Source: Cupriavidus basilensis | GTDB taxonomy: Bacteria; Pseudomonadota; Gammaproteobacteria; Burkholderiales; Burkholderiaceae | NCBI RefSeq assembly: GCF_000876015.1 | Contig: NZ_BBQM01000016.1 | Location: 186,001 to 250,000 of the forward strand | Direction of reading: 5' to 3' | DNA length: 64,000 nt | Part shown: in pieces, positions 1-11,810 of the stretch | Layout of the letters: each line of letters begins with the position of its first letter | Numbering within the stretch: position 1 is the first letter of the stretch | The notes under the pieces: model-generated | Databases searched by the model: none | The model's input: only the letters and a program-made list of their open reading frames with translations | What the model was told of the DNA's origin: nothing | Translations under genes and position numbers: made by a program

Positions 1-1125
1 CTCGGCATGGCGGTGCTGCTGATCACGCACGACCTCGGCGTGGTGGCGGATTATGCCGACCGCGTGGCGGTCATGCACGGCGGGCGCAAGCTGGAGGAAG
101 GCGCCACCGCGGACGTGTTCGCCGCGCCGGCCCATGCCTACACGCGCGGCCTGCTCGGCGCCTCGCTGCACGTCGCCAACGGCCTGCACTACAGCCGCGA
201 CCGGCTGGCCGAGATCCGCGCCGGCGCCGACGGCGCCGATGGCGACTTCCGGCTGGTGACGCCGCCCGCCGCGCCGCGCGCCGCGGCGCACATCCCCGCC
301 GCCGGCGCCGCGCCGCTGCTGTCGGTGCGGGACCTGACCCTGACCTACCCCGGCGCGGACCACCAGCGCGTGCGCGCGGTGGACGGCCTGTCGCTCGACA
401 TCGCCGCCGGCGAGACACTCGGGCTGGTGGGCGAATCTGGCTGCGGCAAGTCCAGCCTGTCGCGCGCCATCGTGCGCCTCGCGCAGGCCGATGCCGGGCG
501 CGTGCTGTTCGCCGGCCAGGACCTGCTGGCGCTGGCGCCGTCCGCGCTGCTGCCGTGGCGCCGCCGCGTGCAGATGGTGTTCCAGGATCCCTACGGCTCG
601 CTCAATCCGCGCCAGCGCGTGGAAGACATTCTCGGCCACGCGCTGGCCATCCACGGCGTGCGCGAGCGCGCCGAGCGCGCGCGCCGCATCGCCGCCATCC
701 TCGACGACGTGGGCCTGGGCCGCGCCGCGGCCGGGCGCTATCCGCACGAATTCTCGGGCGGGCAGCGCCAGCGCATCGCCATCGCGCGCGCGCTGGTGCT
801 GCGCCCGGAACTGGTGATCTGCGACGAGCCGGTGTCGGCGCTGGACGTGTCGGTCCAGGCCCAGATCCTGAACCTGCTGGCCGACCTCAAGGCCGAGCAC
901 GGCCTGACCTACCTGTTCATCTCGCACGACCTGTCGGTGGTGCGCTATATCGCCGACCGCATGTGCGTGATGCAGGCCGGGCGCATCGTCGAGACCGGCA
1001 CGCCCGAGTCGCTCTGGCACAACCCGCGCCACCCGTACACGCGCTCGCTGCTGGCCGCCGTGCCGGGCACCGCGCCGCCGGACCGCGACGAGGCCACGGC
1101 GCCGCCGCTGGCGCTGGCCGGCTGA
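1..1125 (+). CDS. Dipeptide/oligopeptide-type ABC transporter ATPase (fused double NBD), 5' truncated
   Basis: Energises uptake by a peptide-type (family 5) ABC importer. The frame is open at the left edge, so the start lies outside the window. The first ~45 visible residues are the tail of a first nucleotide-binding domain (H-loop in LLITHDLGVV). After a linker comes a complete second domain with Walker A GESGCGKS (about bp 430-453), signature FSGGQRQRIAIA, Walker B LVICDEPVSALD and a second H-loop FISHDLSVV. The C-terminus NPRHPYTRSLLAAVPG is the usual tail of Dpp/Opp ATPases. The binding protein and two permeases follow on the same strand, so this is the ATPase of that system. The transported compound is unknown; the sulfur-gene context suggests an organosulfur compound (inference). 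Confidence 0.9.
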   Translation, partial: LGMAVLLITHDLGVVADYADRVAVMHGGRKLEEGATADVFAAPAHAYTRGLLGASLHVANGLHYSRDRLAEIRAGADGADGDFRLVTPPAAPRAAAHIPAAGAAPLLSVRDLTLTYPGADHQRVRAVDGLSLDIAAGETLGLVGESGCGKSSLSRAIVRLAQADAGRVLFAGQDLLALAPSALLPWRRRVQMVFQDPYGSLNPRQRVEDILGHALAIHGVRERAERARRIAAILDDVGLGRAAAGRYPHEFSGGQRQRIAIARALVLRPELVICDEPVSALDVSVQAQILNLLADLKAEHGLTYLFISHDLSVVRYIADRMCVMQAGRIVETGTPESLWHNPRHPYTRSLLAAVPGTAPPDRDEATAPPLALAG

Positions 1126-1243
1126 CGCCGCTCCGTCCGTCTCCACCCGCCGCGCCGCGAGATCGCCGCCTTCGTTCTTCCGTCCTGCTGTCTTCGTTCC
1201 TTCGCCTCTCTCAACCTTCGCCATCCGGCCACACAGACGCCCC

Positions 1244-2944
1244 ATGACCGCACCCGACCATCCCTTCGCCGCTCCGACCTCCGCTGCCGACGCAGCTTCC
1301 GCCGATCTGCCGAGCCCGCAGCGCCGCCAGTGGCTGGGCGCCGGCGGCGCGCTGCTGGCGGGCGGCCTGTTCGGCGGCCTGCTGCCCGAGGCGCAGGCGC
1401 TCAACAAGACCCTGCCGAATACCGAGCAAGGCGCGCAGCGCGGCGGCGCGCTTGATGCCGTGGTGCACCCCGAGCCGCCCACGCTGGCGTTCTTCATCAA
1501 TACCTCGACCCCGGGCCGCACCGTGGTCAGCAAGATCTTCGACGGCCTGCTCGACTACGGCCCCGACCTCAAGCCGCGCCCGCAGCTGGCCGAGAGCGTG
1601 GACGTCTCGCCCGACGGCCTGACCGTGCGCATCAAGCTGCGCCGCAACGCGCTGTGGCACGACGGCAAGCCCTTCACCGCGGCCGACGTCAAGTTCTCCG
1701 CCGAGCAGATCTGGCCCAAGTACGCGCCGACCGCGCGGCGCGTGTTCCAGCACCTGCGCAAGGTGGATACGCCCGACAACTACACGGTGGTGCTCACGCT
1801 GGCCAAGCCCACCCCGGTGATCCTCAACGCGCTCGACGTGGTGGCCGCGCCGGTGCTGCCGCGCCACCTGTACGAGAACACCGACATCCCCAACAACCCG
1901 TACAACAACAAGCCGGTCGGCACCGGCCCGTTCGTGTTCAAGGAGTGGGTGCGCGGCCAGCACATCGCGCTGGAGCGCTTCGACAAATACTGGGCGCCGG
2001 GCCTGCCCTACCTCGACAAGCTCACCTTCAAGATCATCCCCGACGTGGCCGGCCGCGCCACCGCGCTGGAGACCGGCGCGGTGCAGTACGGCGAGCGCAA
2101 CCCGGTGACGTTCGCCGACGCCGACCGCCTGGCCAAGTCGCCCGACCTGGTGGTCAGCACCGAGGGCTACAACGGCTTCGCCGGCTGGCTGTGGCTGATC
2201 CCCAACCTGCGCGACCCGATCATCGGCAAGCTCAAGGTGCGCCAGGCCATCCTCCACGCGATCAACGTCCAGACGCTGGTCAAGACCGTGTGGGGCGGCT
2301 ACGCGGTGCCCGCCACCGGGCCGGTGTCGTCGCTGCTCAAGACCTTCTACACGCGCGACACCCAGCAATACCCGTACGACCGCAAGAAGGCCGAGGCCCT
2401 GCTCGACGAAGCCGGCTTCCCGCGCAAGGCCGACGGCTGGCGCTTCAAGCTCGACCACGACTACATCCCGTTCGGCGACGACTACCGCCGCACCGGCGAG
2501 TTCATCCGCCAGTCGCTGCGCGCGGTGGGCATCGACGTGAACCTGCGCGGACAGGACCTGCCCACCTGGACCAAGAACGTGTTCACCGACTACAACTTCC
2601 AGCTGGTCAGCTCGTGGGGCCTGAACTGGCAGGACCCGCAGATCGGCGTGGAGCAGCACTACTGGTCCAAGGCCGAGGCCAAGGGCACGCCGTGGCAGAA
2701 CGCCTCCGGCTACGCCAGCCCGGAGGCGGACCGCCTGCTCGAGGCGGCCCAGGTGGAACCGGACCCGGCGCGCCGCGTGCGGCTCTACCAGGACTTCCAG
2801 AAGCTGGCGCAGCAGGACCTGGCGCTGCTCAACCTGTTCGAGTTCCGCTGGTTCGGCGTGTGGGACAAGCGCCTGCGCAACGTCACCGATACCTTCGACC
2901 ACAGCCAGAGCAATTTCGCCCGGGTCTGGCTGGCCGCCAAGTAA
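1244..2944 (+). CDS. Periplasmic solute-binding protein, family 5 (peptide/nickel type), Tat-exported
   Basis: A 566-residue substrate-binding protein of the DppA/OppA class that should deliver ligand to the two permeases downstream. The N-terminus has a twin-arginine motif (RRQWLGAGG, residues ~27-35) followed by a hydrophobic stretch ending LLPEAQA, so Tat export with signal-peptidase cleavage near residue 50 is likely. Family landmarks are the IFDGLLDYG region, LRRNALWHDGKPFTAADV and PVGTGPFVFKEW. The gene is 118 bp after the ATPase gene in a pyrimidine-rich spacer and 13 bp before the first permease. Ligand specificity cannot be read from the sequence; location beside sfnB-type genes suggests a sulfur compound. 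Confidence 0.9.
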   Translation: MTAPDHPFAAPTSAADAASADLPSPQRRQWLGAGGALLAGGLFGGLLPEAQALNKTLPNTEQGAQRGGALDAVVHPEPPTLAFFINTSTPGRTVVSKIFDGLLDYGPDLKPRPQLAESVDVSPDGLTVRIKLRRNALWHDGKPFTAADVKFSAEQIWPKYAPTARRVFQHLRKVDTPDNYTVVLTLAKPTPVILNALDVVAAPVLPRHLYENTDIPNNPYNNKPVGTGPFVFKEWVRGQHIALERFDKYWAPGLPYLDKLTFKIIPDVAGRATALETGAVQYGERNPVTFADADRLAKSPDLVVSTEGYNGFAGWLWLIPNLRDPIIGKLKVRQAILHAINVQTLVKTVWGGYAVPATGPVSSLLKTFYTRDTQQYPYDRKKAEALLDEAGFPRKADGWRFKLDHDYIPFGDDYRRTGEFIRQSLRAVGIDVNLRGQDLPTWTKNVFTDYNFQLVSSWGLNWQDPQIGVEQHYWSKAEAKGTPWQNASGYASPEADRLLEAAQVEPDPARRVRLYQDFQKLAQQDLALLNLFEFRWFGVWDKRLRNVTDTFDHSQSNFARVWLAAK

Positions 2945-2957
2945 CCGCGAGGACACC

Positions 2958-3985
<1,028 letters not shown>

Positions 3986-3989
<4 letters not shown>

Positions 3990-4816
3990 AACGCTGGTAC
4001 CTGCAACCCTCGATCTGGCTCGGCGCCGCCGTGCTGCTGGTGGTGGCCGCGGCCGCCGCGCTGGCCGGCGTGCTGTTCCCCGACGACCCGCTCGACATGG
4101 TCGGCGCGCCCTACACCTGGCCCGGCGCCGATCCGGCCACGCCGCTCGGCACCGACCTGATGGGCCGCGACCTGCTGGCCGGCCTCGCCCACGGCGCGCG
4201 CGTGTCGCTGCTGGTGGGCGTGTCGTCGGCGCTGGTGGCGCTGGCCATCGGCGTCGCGGTGGGCGCCGCGGCCGGCTTCTACCGCGGCCGCACCGACGCG
4301 GTGCTGAGCCGCATCACCGAGTTTTTCCAGACCATCCCGGCGTTCCTGCTGGCCATCATCCTGGTGGCGGTGCTCAAGCCCACGCTGGGCACCATCGTGT
4401 TCGCGCTCGGCGTGACCTCGTGGACCAGCGTGGCGCGGCTGGTGCGCGCGGAGTTCCTGTCGCTGCGCGAGCGCGAATACGTGCGCGCCGCGGTGGCGGT
4501 GGGCGCCAGCGACGCGCACCTGATCTTGCGCGAGATCCTGCCCAACGCCTGGACCCCGATCATCGTCTCCACCGGCCTGCTGGTGGCCAACGCCATCCTG
4601 TCCGAGGCCGGGCTGGCCTTCCTCGGCCTGGGCGACCCCAACGTGGTGAGCTGGGGCTCGATGATCGGCCTCGGCCGCGACGCGCTGCGCACCGGCTGGT
4701 ACATGACCGCCATCCCCGGGCTGGCGGTGGTGCTGACGGTGCTCGCGCTCAACCTGCTCAGCGACGGCCTGCAAGCGGCGCTCAATCCGCGCCTGCGCCG
4801 CGTGCGCGCCGCCTAG
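3986..4816 (+). CDS. ABC transporter permease, DppC-like
   Basis: Second membrane subunit of the same importer, 276 residues. The ATG overlapping the upstream stop (ATGA) is taken as start; an open frame extends further upstream but only as the shadow of the preceding gene. It has the DppC order: N-terminal membrane helix, the GTDLMGRDLLAGLAHGARVSL segment, and the EAA loop EREYVRAAVAVGASD followed by ILPNAWTPIIV. LGTD and FLGLGDP motifs are typical of this subunit. It ends just before a long inverted repeat that separates the transporter from the flavoenzyme genes. Confidence 0.9.
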
Positions 4817-4817
4817 A

Positions 4818-4925
4818 TGTCGTTTCAAAAAGATCCTGGCGTCGTTGCGCGGCCTTGCCGTACCACTTGTACTGTCTGCGGCCGCGCGCCTAGCCAGGAC
4901 CGCTTCGCTTCATTTTGAAACAACA
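4818..4925. repeat. ~108-bp imperfect inverted repeat between permease and sfnB-like gene
   Basis: The outer arms GTTTCAAAA (4822-4830) and TTTTGAAAC (4913-4921) are perfect complements. Inner blocks continue the pairing with interruptions: CCTGGC against GCCAGG, GCGCGGCC against GGCCGCGC, and GTAC (4860-4863) against GTAC (4869-4872) around a CACTT centre. The whole spacer can fold into one long hairpin. It could be a REP/MITE-like repeat or an RNA processing or attenuation structure between transporter and enzyme genes. I saw no second copy in the window. Confidence 0.65.
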
Positions 4926-4955
4926 CCTTAACCCCGGCCATCTTCCCCGACTGCC

Positions 4956-6227
4956 ATGACCACACTGTCCGATTTCCCCGCCACCGCCCTGCCGGCCGCG
5001 CCGGCGCACCTGCCCGACCCGGCCGACGTGCGGCGCATCGCCGACGACGCGCAGGCCCTGCAGGCCGCGCGCGACCTTGCCGCCCGCTTCGCCGAGGGCG
5101 CGTCCGAGCGCGACCGCACGCGCCGCCTGCCGTGGGCGGAGCTGGACCAGTGGTCCGCGAGCGGCCTGGGCGGCATCACGGTGCCGCGCGCCTACGGCGG
5201 CGCCGAGGTGTCCTACGCCACGCTGGCCGAGGTCTTCGTGATCCTGTGCGCGGCCGACCCGGCGCTGGGCCAGATCCCGCAGAACCATTTCGGCCTGCTG
5301 GGCGTGCTGCGCGAAGCCGGCTCCGAGGCGCAGAAGCGCCGCTTCTACAGCGAGGTGCTGTCCGGCGCGCGGCTCGGCAACGCCGGCCCCGAGCGCCGCT
5401 CCGAGCACAGCCAGAACGTGCTGCAAGGCACCACCCGCCTGACCGAGACCGCGCAGGGCCTGCGCCTGAACGGGCACCGTTTCTATTCCACCGGCGCGCT
5501 GTTCGCGCACCGCGTGCCGGCGCGCGCGCTCGACGGCCAGGGCCGCGCGGTGCAGGTATGGTCGCCGCGCGAGGCGCGCGGCCTGTCCATCGTCGACGAC
5601 TGGTCCTCGTTCGGCCAGCGCACCACCGCCAGCGGCAGCGTGGTGTTCGACAACGTGCCGGTCTCGCCCGACGACGTGCTGCCGGTGTGGCAGCTGGCGG
5701 ACCGCCCCGGCCTGTACGGCGCCACCTCGCAACTGATCCAGGCCGCCATCGACCAGGGCATCGCCGAGGCCGCGCTGGCCGACGCCATCGCCTTCGTGCG
5801 CCAGTACGCGCGCCCGTGGATCGACTCGGGCCTGGAGCACGCCACCGACGACCCGCACCTGATCGCCGACGTGGGCCGCGTGCAGATCGACGTGCACGCC
5901 GCGCGCGAGGTGCTGCTCGAAGCCGGCCGCGCGCTCGACGCCATCGCCGCCGCGGCCGCGCCGCGCGGGCTCGACGCCGAGGCCAGCGCGCGCGCCTCGG
6001 TGGCCGTGGCCGAGGCCAAGGTGCTGACCACCGAGGCGGCGCTGTCCGCCAGCGAAAAGCTGTTCGAGCTGGCCGGCTCCGCCGCCACGCGCGCGCGCCA
6101 CAACCTCGACCGCCACTGGCGCAACGCGCGCACCCACACGCTGCACGACCCGGTGCGCTGGAAGACCCACCTGATCGGCAACTACTACCTCAATCACGTG
6201 CTGCCCGCGCGCCATTCCTGGAACTGA
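4956..6227 (+). CDS. sfnB: SfnB-type sulfur-acquisition oxidoreductase (acyl-CoA dehydrogenase fold), copy 1
   Basis: A 423-residue flavoprotein of the acyl-CoA dehydrogenase fold, SfnB/DszC branch, expected to be cytoplasmic and to act with reduced FMN on an organosulfur compound. Diagnostic segments are GQIPQNHFGLLGVLREAG near residue 105, LRLNGHRFYSTGALFAH, IVDDWSSFGQRTTASGS and the C-terminal RHWRNARTHTLHDPVRWK, which marks this branch. SfnB is known from dimethyl-sulfone utilisation in Pseudomonas; the exact substrate here is not known. A very similar paralogue starts two bases after its stop codon, so the two are translated together and may form a hetero-oligomer or have split specificities. 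Confidence 0.85.
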   Translation: MTTLSDFPATALPAAPAHLPDPADVRRIADDAQALQAARDLAARFAEGASERDRTRRLPWAELDQWSASGLGGITVPRAYGGAEVSYATLAEVFVILCAADPALGQIPQNHFGLLGVLREAGSEAQKRRFYSEVLSGARLGNAGPERRSEHSQNVLQGTTRLTETAQGLRLNGHRFYSTGALFAHRVPARALDGQGRAVQVWSPREARGLSIVDDWSSFGQRTTASGSVVFDNVPVSPDDVLPVWQLADRPGLYGATSQLIQAAIDQGIAEAALADAIAFVRQYARPWIDSGLEHATDDPHLIADVGRVQIDVHAAREVLLEAGRALDAIAAAAAPRGLDAEASARASVAVAEAKVLTTEAALSASEKLFELAGSAATRARHNLDRHWRNARTHTLHDPVRWKTHLIGNYYLNHVLPARHSWN

Positions 6228-6228
6228 C

Positions 6229-7491
6229 ATGTCCCTGCTCCTTACCCCGGTTCCCGCCGACAACAGCCCCGCCAGCCGCCCCGCGCCCGCCGCGCCGCCG
6301 GCGCAGCCGCCCGCGCTGATCCGCGACGACGCCGACGCCATCGCCACCGCGCGCCGGCTGGCCGCGCAGTTCGCGCCCGGGGCCGCGCTACGCGACCGCG
6401 AGCGCCGCCTGCCCTGGGCCGAGCTCGACGCCTTCAGCGCGAGCGGCCTGTGGGGCATCACGGTGCCGCGCGAGTTCGGCGGCGCCGGCGTGTCCACCGT
6501 GACGCTGGCCGAAGTGATCTCCACCATCGCCGCGGCCGACGGCTCGCTGGGCCAGATCCCGCAGAACCATTTCTACGCGCTGGAAGTGCTGCGCGTGGGC
6601 GGCAGCGAGGCGCAGAAACGCTTCTTCTACGCGCGCGCGCTGGCCGGCGAGCGCTTCGGCAACGCGCTGGCCGAGATCGGCCACAAGGACTTCAAGCGCC
6701 GCACCCGGCTCAGCCCGGACGGCGACGGCTGGCGCGTGGACGGCAAGAAGTTCTACTGCACCGGCGCGCTCTACGCGCACTGGATTCCCACGCTGGTGGT
6801 GGCCGAGCAGGACGGCCGCGAGGTCACGCTGCTGGCCATCGTGCCGCGCACCGCGCCCGGCGTGGCCATCGTCGACGACTGGGACGGCTTCGGCCAGCGC
6901 ATCACCGGCAGCGGCTCGGTCACGTTCGACAACGTGCGCGTGGAGGCCGACTGGGTGGTGCCGTTCCTGGCCTCGTTCGAGCAGCCCACCACCATCGGCC
7001 CGGTGGCGCAGATCCTGCACGCGGCCATCGACCTCGGCGTCGGCCGCGGCGCGTTCGACGCCACGCTGCCGTTCGTGCGCGAGCAGTCGCGCCCGTGGCT
7101 CGACGCCGGCGTCGAGCGCGCGGCGGACGACCCGCTGACCATCCATGAAGTCGGCAACGTGGCGGTGCGCCTGCGCGCCGCGGCGGCGCTGGTGCGCCGC
7201 GCCGGGCGCATCGTCGACGCGGCCCAGGCCGCGCCCGACGAGCGCAGCGTGGCCGCGGCCTCGATCGCCGTGGCCGAGGCGCGCGCGCTCACCACCACCG
7301 CCTCGCTGCTGGCCGGCAGCAAGCTGTTCGAGCTGGCCGGCACCGGCGCCACGCTCGACGGCCTGGGCCTGGACCGCTTCTGGCGCAACGCGCGCACCCA
7401 CACGCTGCACGACCCGGTGCGCTGGAAATACCACGCGGTCGGCAACTACTACCTCAACGACCGCCTTCCCACCCGGCACGGAGCCCTGTGA
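6229..7491 (+). CDS. sfnB: SfnB-type sulfur-acquisition oxidoreductase, copy 2
   Basis: Tandem paralogue of the preceding gene, 420 residues. It shares the landmarks GQIPQNHFYALEVLRVGG, WRVDGKKFYCTGALYAHW, IVDDWDGFGQRITGSGS and FWRNARTHTLHDPVRWKY. It keeps a small residue run FGNALAEIGHKDFKRR where copy 1 has LGNAGPERRSEHSQN, a difference near the expected flavin/substrate pocket that may reflect different substrates. The N-terminus is longer and Pro/Ala rich. The stop overlaps the start of the monooxygenase gene by one base, so all three genes look like one translational unit. Confidence 0.85.
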   Translation: MSLLLTPVPADNSPASRPAPAAPPAQPPALIRDDADAIATARRLAAQFAPGAALRDRERRLPWAELDAFSASGLWGITVPREFGGAGVSTVTLAEVISTIAAADGSLGQIPQNHFYALEVLRVGGSEAQKRFFYARALAGERFGNALAEIGHKDFKRRTRLSPDGDGWRVDGKKFYCTGALYAHWIPTLVVAEQDGREVTLLAIVPRTAPGVAIVDDWDGFGQRITGSGSVTFDNVRVEADWVVPFLASFEQPTTIGPVAQILHAAIDLGVGRGAFDATLPFVREQSRPWLDAGVERAADDPLTIHEVGNVAVRLRAAAALVRRAGRIVDAAQAAPDERSVAAASIAVAEARALTTTASLLAGSKLFELAGTGATLDGLGLDRFWRNARTHTLHDPVRWKYHAVGNYYLNDRLPTRHGAL

Positions 7492-8852
7492 TGGCACGCA
7501 AGCAAATCCTGCTCAACGCCTTCAACATGAACTGCGTGGGCCACATCAACCACGGCCTGTGGACGCACCCGCGCGACCGCTCCATCGACTACAACACCAT
7601 CGAATACTGGACCGGCCAGGCGCGCACGCTCGAGCGCGGCCTGTTCGACGGCCTGTTCATCGCCGACATCGTGGGCGTCTACGACATCTACCAGGGCAAC
7701 GTCGACGTGACCCTGCGCGAATCGATCCAGCTGCCGGTCAACGACCCGCTGCTGCTGGTCTCGGCGATGGCCGCGGTGACGCGGCACCTGGGCTTCGGCG
7801 TGACCGTCAACCTGACCTACGAGCAGCCCTACCTGCTGGCGCGGCGCTTCTCCACGCTGGACCACCTTACGCGCGGGCGCGTGGGCTGGAACATCGTCAC
7901 CGGCTACCTCGACAGCGCCGCGCGCGCGATGGGGCTGGACAACCAGATCGCCCACGACGAGCGCTACGACCGCGCCGACGAATACCTGGAGGTGCTCTAC
8001 AAGCTGTGGGAAGGCAGCTGGGAAGACGGCGCGGTGCGGCGCGACAAGGCCGCGCGCGTGTTCGCCGACCCCGGCCGCGTGCACAAGGTGAACCACCAGG
8101 GCAAGTACTACAAGGTCGAGGGCTACCACCTCGCCGAGCCGTCGCCGCAGCGCACGCCGGTGCTGTTCCAGGCCGGCAGCTCGGGGCGCGGCCAGCGCTT
8201 CGCCGCGCGCCACGCCGAATGCGTGTTCATCTCACCGCCCAGCAAGGAAGCCGCGCGCGAGACCGTGCGCGCGCTGCGCGAGCAACTGGTGGCGGCCGGG
8301 CGCCGTCCCGACGACATCAAGGTGTTCGCCGGCGCCGCCGTGGTAGCGGGCCGCACCAGTGCCGAGGCGCGCCAGAAGCATGCCGACTACAAGGACTACG
8401 CCAGCCGCGAGGCGGGCCTGGCCCACTTCGCCGCCAGCACCGGCGTGGACTTCGGCCGCTACGACCTCGACGCGCCGGTGGACTACTACGGCGGCAACGC
8501 CATCGAATCCGCCTCGCGCGCAGCCCAGCAGCACGGCTGGACGCGCCGGCGCCTGCTGGAGCTGTTCGAGCTGGGCGGGCGTTATCCGGCCATCGTCGGC
8601 GACGCGGCGCAGGTGGCCGACGAGCTGCAGTCGTGGATCGACGAGACCGGCATCGACGGTTTCAACCTGAGCCGCACCGTGGTGCCGGAAAGCTACGAGG
8701 ATTTCGTCGAGCTGGTGGTGCCCGAGCTGCAGAACCGCGGCCTCTACAAGACCAGCTACGCCGAGGGCAGCCTGCGCGGCAAGCTGTTCGGCGAAGGCAA
8801 CCGCCTGCCCGCGCGCCACGCGGCGGCGCAGTTCCGCCACGCGGCCGATTGA
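7491..8852 (+). CDS. LLM-class FMN-dependent monooxygenase, NtaA/SnaA/DszA/SoxA family
   Basis: A 453-residue luciferase-like (TIM-barrel) monooxygenase that uses FMNH2 and O2. The start at this ATG is preferred over a GTG three bases earlier because CGGAG sits 7 bases before it. Family hallmarks are NAFNMNCVGHINHGLWTHP at the N-terminus, GRVGWNIVTGYLDSAARAMG, DERYDRADEYLEVLYKLWEGSW and TPVLFQAGSSGRGQRFAARH. DszA opens a sulfone C-S bond and NtaA attacks an aminopolycarboxylate; with two SfnB-type partners a sulfone or thio-compound is the better guess. It needs free FMNH2, which the reductase at the far end of the cluster could supply. Confidence 0.88.
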   Translation: MARKQILLNAFNMNCVGHINHGLWTHPRDRSIDYNTIEYWTGQARTLERGLFDGLFIADIVGVYDIYQGNVDVTLRESIQLPVNDPLLLVSAMAAVTRHLGFGVTVNLTYEQPYLLARRFSTLDHLTRGRVGWNIVTGYLDSAARAMGLDNQIAHDERYDRADEYLEVLYKLWEGSWEDGAVRRDKAARVFADPGRVHKVNHQGKYYKVEGYHLAEPSPQRTPVLFQAGSSGRGQRFAARHAECVFISPPSKEAARETVRALREQLVAAGRRPDDIKVFAGAAVVAGRTSAEARQKHADYKDYASREAGLAHFAASTGVDFGRYDLDAPVDYYGGNAIESASRAAQQHGWTRRRLLELFELGGRYPAIVGDAAQVADELQSWIDETGIDGFNLSRTVVPESYEDFVELVVPELQNRGLYKTSYAEGSLRGKLFGEGNRLPARHAAAQFRHAAD

Positions 8853-8891
8853 ACCACCCGACATTCATCCAGACACCATTCCACCCGCCCC

Positions 8892-9722
8892 ATGACACGC
8901 AAGCCGACACTCAAGCGACTGCTGATCTCCGCCCTCGCCACGCTCTCCCTGGCCACTGCCGCCCACCTCGCGCACGCCGCGCCGCTGCGCATCGGCGTGA
9001 CGCCGGGCGCGCTCGCCGATTCGGTCGAAGTGGCCGCCGCCGAGGCGCGCAAGCAAGGCCTCGACGTCAAGGTGGTCGAGCTGACCGACTGGACCACGCC
9101 CAACGTGGCGCTGGCCTCCGGCGACCTCGACCTCAACTACTTCCAGCACCAGGCCTTTCTCGACAACGCCATCAAGGAGCGCGGCTACGCCTTCAAGAGC
9201 GTGGCGGTGGGCGTGCTGCCCAACATCGGCCTGTACTCCAGCCGCATCAAGCGCTTCGACGAGCTCAAGGACGGCGCGCGCGTGGGCGTGGCCAGCGACC
9301 CGGTCAACCAGGGCCGCGGCCTGCTGCTGCTGCAGAAGGCCGGCCTGCTCAAGCTGCGCGACGGCGTGGGCGCGCGCGGCGGGCTCGACGACATCGTGGC
9401 CAACCCGAAGAAGCTCAAGTTCGTGGAGATCGAAGGCCCGCAGCTGGTACGCGCGCTCGACGACGTGGACCTCGCGCAGGGCTATCCGGCCCACTTCGTC
9501 AACGCCGGCAAGCCGCAGGTGGCCGGCTCCGGCCTGCTCTATTCGGGCGTGGACGACGTCTATTTCGCGATCCGCTTCGTCAGCCGCCAGGACAATGCCG
9601 GCGACCCGCGCATCGCCCGCTTCGTCAAGCTCTACCAGGAGTCGCCGGCGGTGCTGCAGAAGCTGCGCGAGTCCTACGCCAACAACGACAAGCTCTACAG
9701 CCTGCCGTGGCGCAAGCAGTGA
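8892..9722 (+). CDS. metQ: MetQ/NlpA-family periplasmic binding protein
   Basis: Binding protein (276 residues) of a methionine-type ABC importer. The N-terminus is a classical signal peptide ending [11 protein letters not shown]. There is no cysteine lipobox, unlike the lipoprotein MetQ of enteric bacteria, so a soluble periplasmic protein is predicted. NLPA-family landmarks are [50 protein letters not shown] and the C-terminal LPWRKQ. The ATPase gene starts 4 bases after the stop. The ligand may be methionine or another sulfur compound; the operon context argues for the latter but does not prove it. Confidence 0.87.
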   Translation: MTRKPTLKRLLISALATLSLATAAHLAHAAPLRIGVTPGALADSVEVAAAEARKQGLDVKVVELTDWTTPNVALASGDLDLNYFQHQAFLDNAIKERGYAFKSVAVGVLPNIGLYSSRIKRFDELKDGARVGVASDPVNQGRGLLLLQKAGLLKLRDGVGARGGLDDIVANPKKLKFVEIEGPQLVRALDDVDLAQGYPAHFVNAGKPQVAGSGLLYSGVDDVYFAIRFVSRQDNAGDPRIARFVKLYQESPAVLQKLRESYANNDKLYSLPWRKQ

Positions 9723-9726
9723 CGTC

Positions 9727-10867
<1,141 letters not shown>

Positions 10868-10887
<20 letters not shown>

Positions 10888-11521
10888 ACGCATCTGGCAA
10901 GGCCTGTTCGACACGCTCACGATGGTCGGCGCCTCGGCGCTGGTGGCGGTGGCGCTGGGCACGCCGCTGGCGCTGGTGCTGGTGCTGAGCGCGCCCGGCG
11001 GCGTGCTGGCCGCGCCGCGGCTGCACCGCGTGCTGGGCAGCGTGGTCAACGGCTTTCGCGCCACGCCCTTCATCGTGCTGCTGGTGGCGCTGCTGCCGTT
11101 CACACGGCTGGTGGTCGGCGCCACCATCGGCGTGTGGGCGGCCGTGGTGCCGCTGTCGATCAGCGCCACGCCGTTCTTCGCGCGCATCGCCGAGATCAGC
11201 CTGCGCGAGGTGGACCGCGGCCTGGTGGAAGCCGCGCAGGCAATGGGCTGCCAGCGCCGCCACATCGTCTGGCACGTGCTGCTGCCCGAGGCGCTGCCCG
11301 GCATCGTGGGCGGCTTCACCATTACCGTGGTGTCGCTGGTCGGCGCCTCGGCGATGGCCGGCGCGGTGGGCGCGGGCGGGCTTGGCGACATCGCCATCCG
11401 CTACGGCTACCAGCGCTTCGACACCACCGTGATGGTGGTGGTGATCGTGCTGCTGATCGGCCTGGTCAGCATCATCCAGTGGCTGGGCGACCGTTGCGTG
11501 CGCCTGCTGCGGGCGCCCTGA
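10868..11521 (+). CDS. metI: MetI-type ABC transporter permease
   Basis: Membrane subunit (217 residues) of the MetQNI-like importer. Landmarks are [27 protein letters not shown] at the N-terminus, [21 protein letters not shown] and the ATPase-docking loop [21 protein letters not shown], followed by [16 protein letters not shown]. Five to six hydrophobic helices fit the family. It starts inside the end of metN, giving tight coupling, and is the last gene of the plus-strand sulfur operon. A strong GC hairpin follows it. Confidence 0.9.
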
Positions 11522-11537
11522 GCGCCTCCGCCTGACC

Positions 11538-11565
11538 GGCGGGCCGGCTCGCCGCCGGCCCCGCC
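11538..11565 (+). terminator. Hairpin terminator candidate after metI
   Basis: GGCGGGCCGGC pairs with GCCGGCCCCGCC (one bulged base) around a five-base loop TCGCC, 17 bp after metI. A short TTTT occurs ~17 bp later rather than directly at the stem, so this is a plausible but not classical intrinsic terminator for the plus-strand operon. Confidence 0.45.
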
Positions 11566-11810
11566 ATCCCTCGGCCGGGCGCTTTTGCGAATCCTCTCAT
11601 GCATGCCCGGGGAGAGCCAGCCTACGCTCTCCGGCAGGACCGCGAACGGTCCGCCAGGCATTGACCTCCTCCATCCTCCGCATCCGGCGGCCACGCCGCC
11701 GGCGTCTCCGACGCCTGCCCTGGGCGGGCATCGCATCGGGGCGCCATTCCGGCATTGCGGATGCGGGCGCGGCAGTGTCGTCGCCACGCATAACGCCACA
11801 CGAATAACAC
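11566..11810. other. Non-coding spacer between metI and higB
   Basis: Together with the preceding hairpin this forms a ~325-bp spacer between metI and higB. No convincing gene is present; short open frames lack a ribosome site and codon bias. The only structure noted is the GC-rich stretch next to the terminator. GC content falls towards the higB side, as is common for mobile toxin-antitoxin modules. Confidence 0.4.

Noticed and set aside
7488..8852. GTG start three bases before the monooxygenase ATG
   Set aside because: The CGGAG site is better spaced for the ATG and the family starts with one Met; the alternative adds a single residue.
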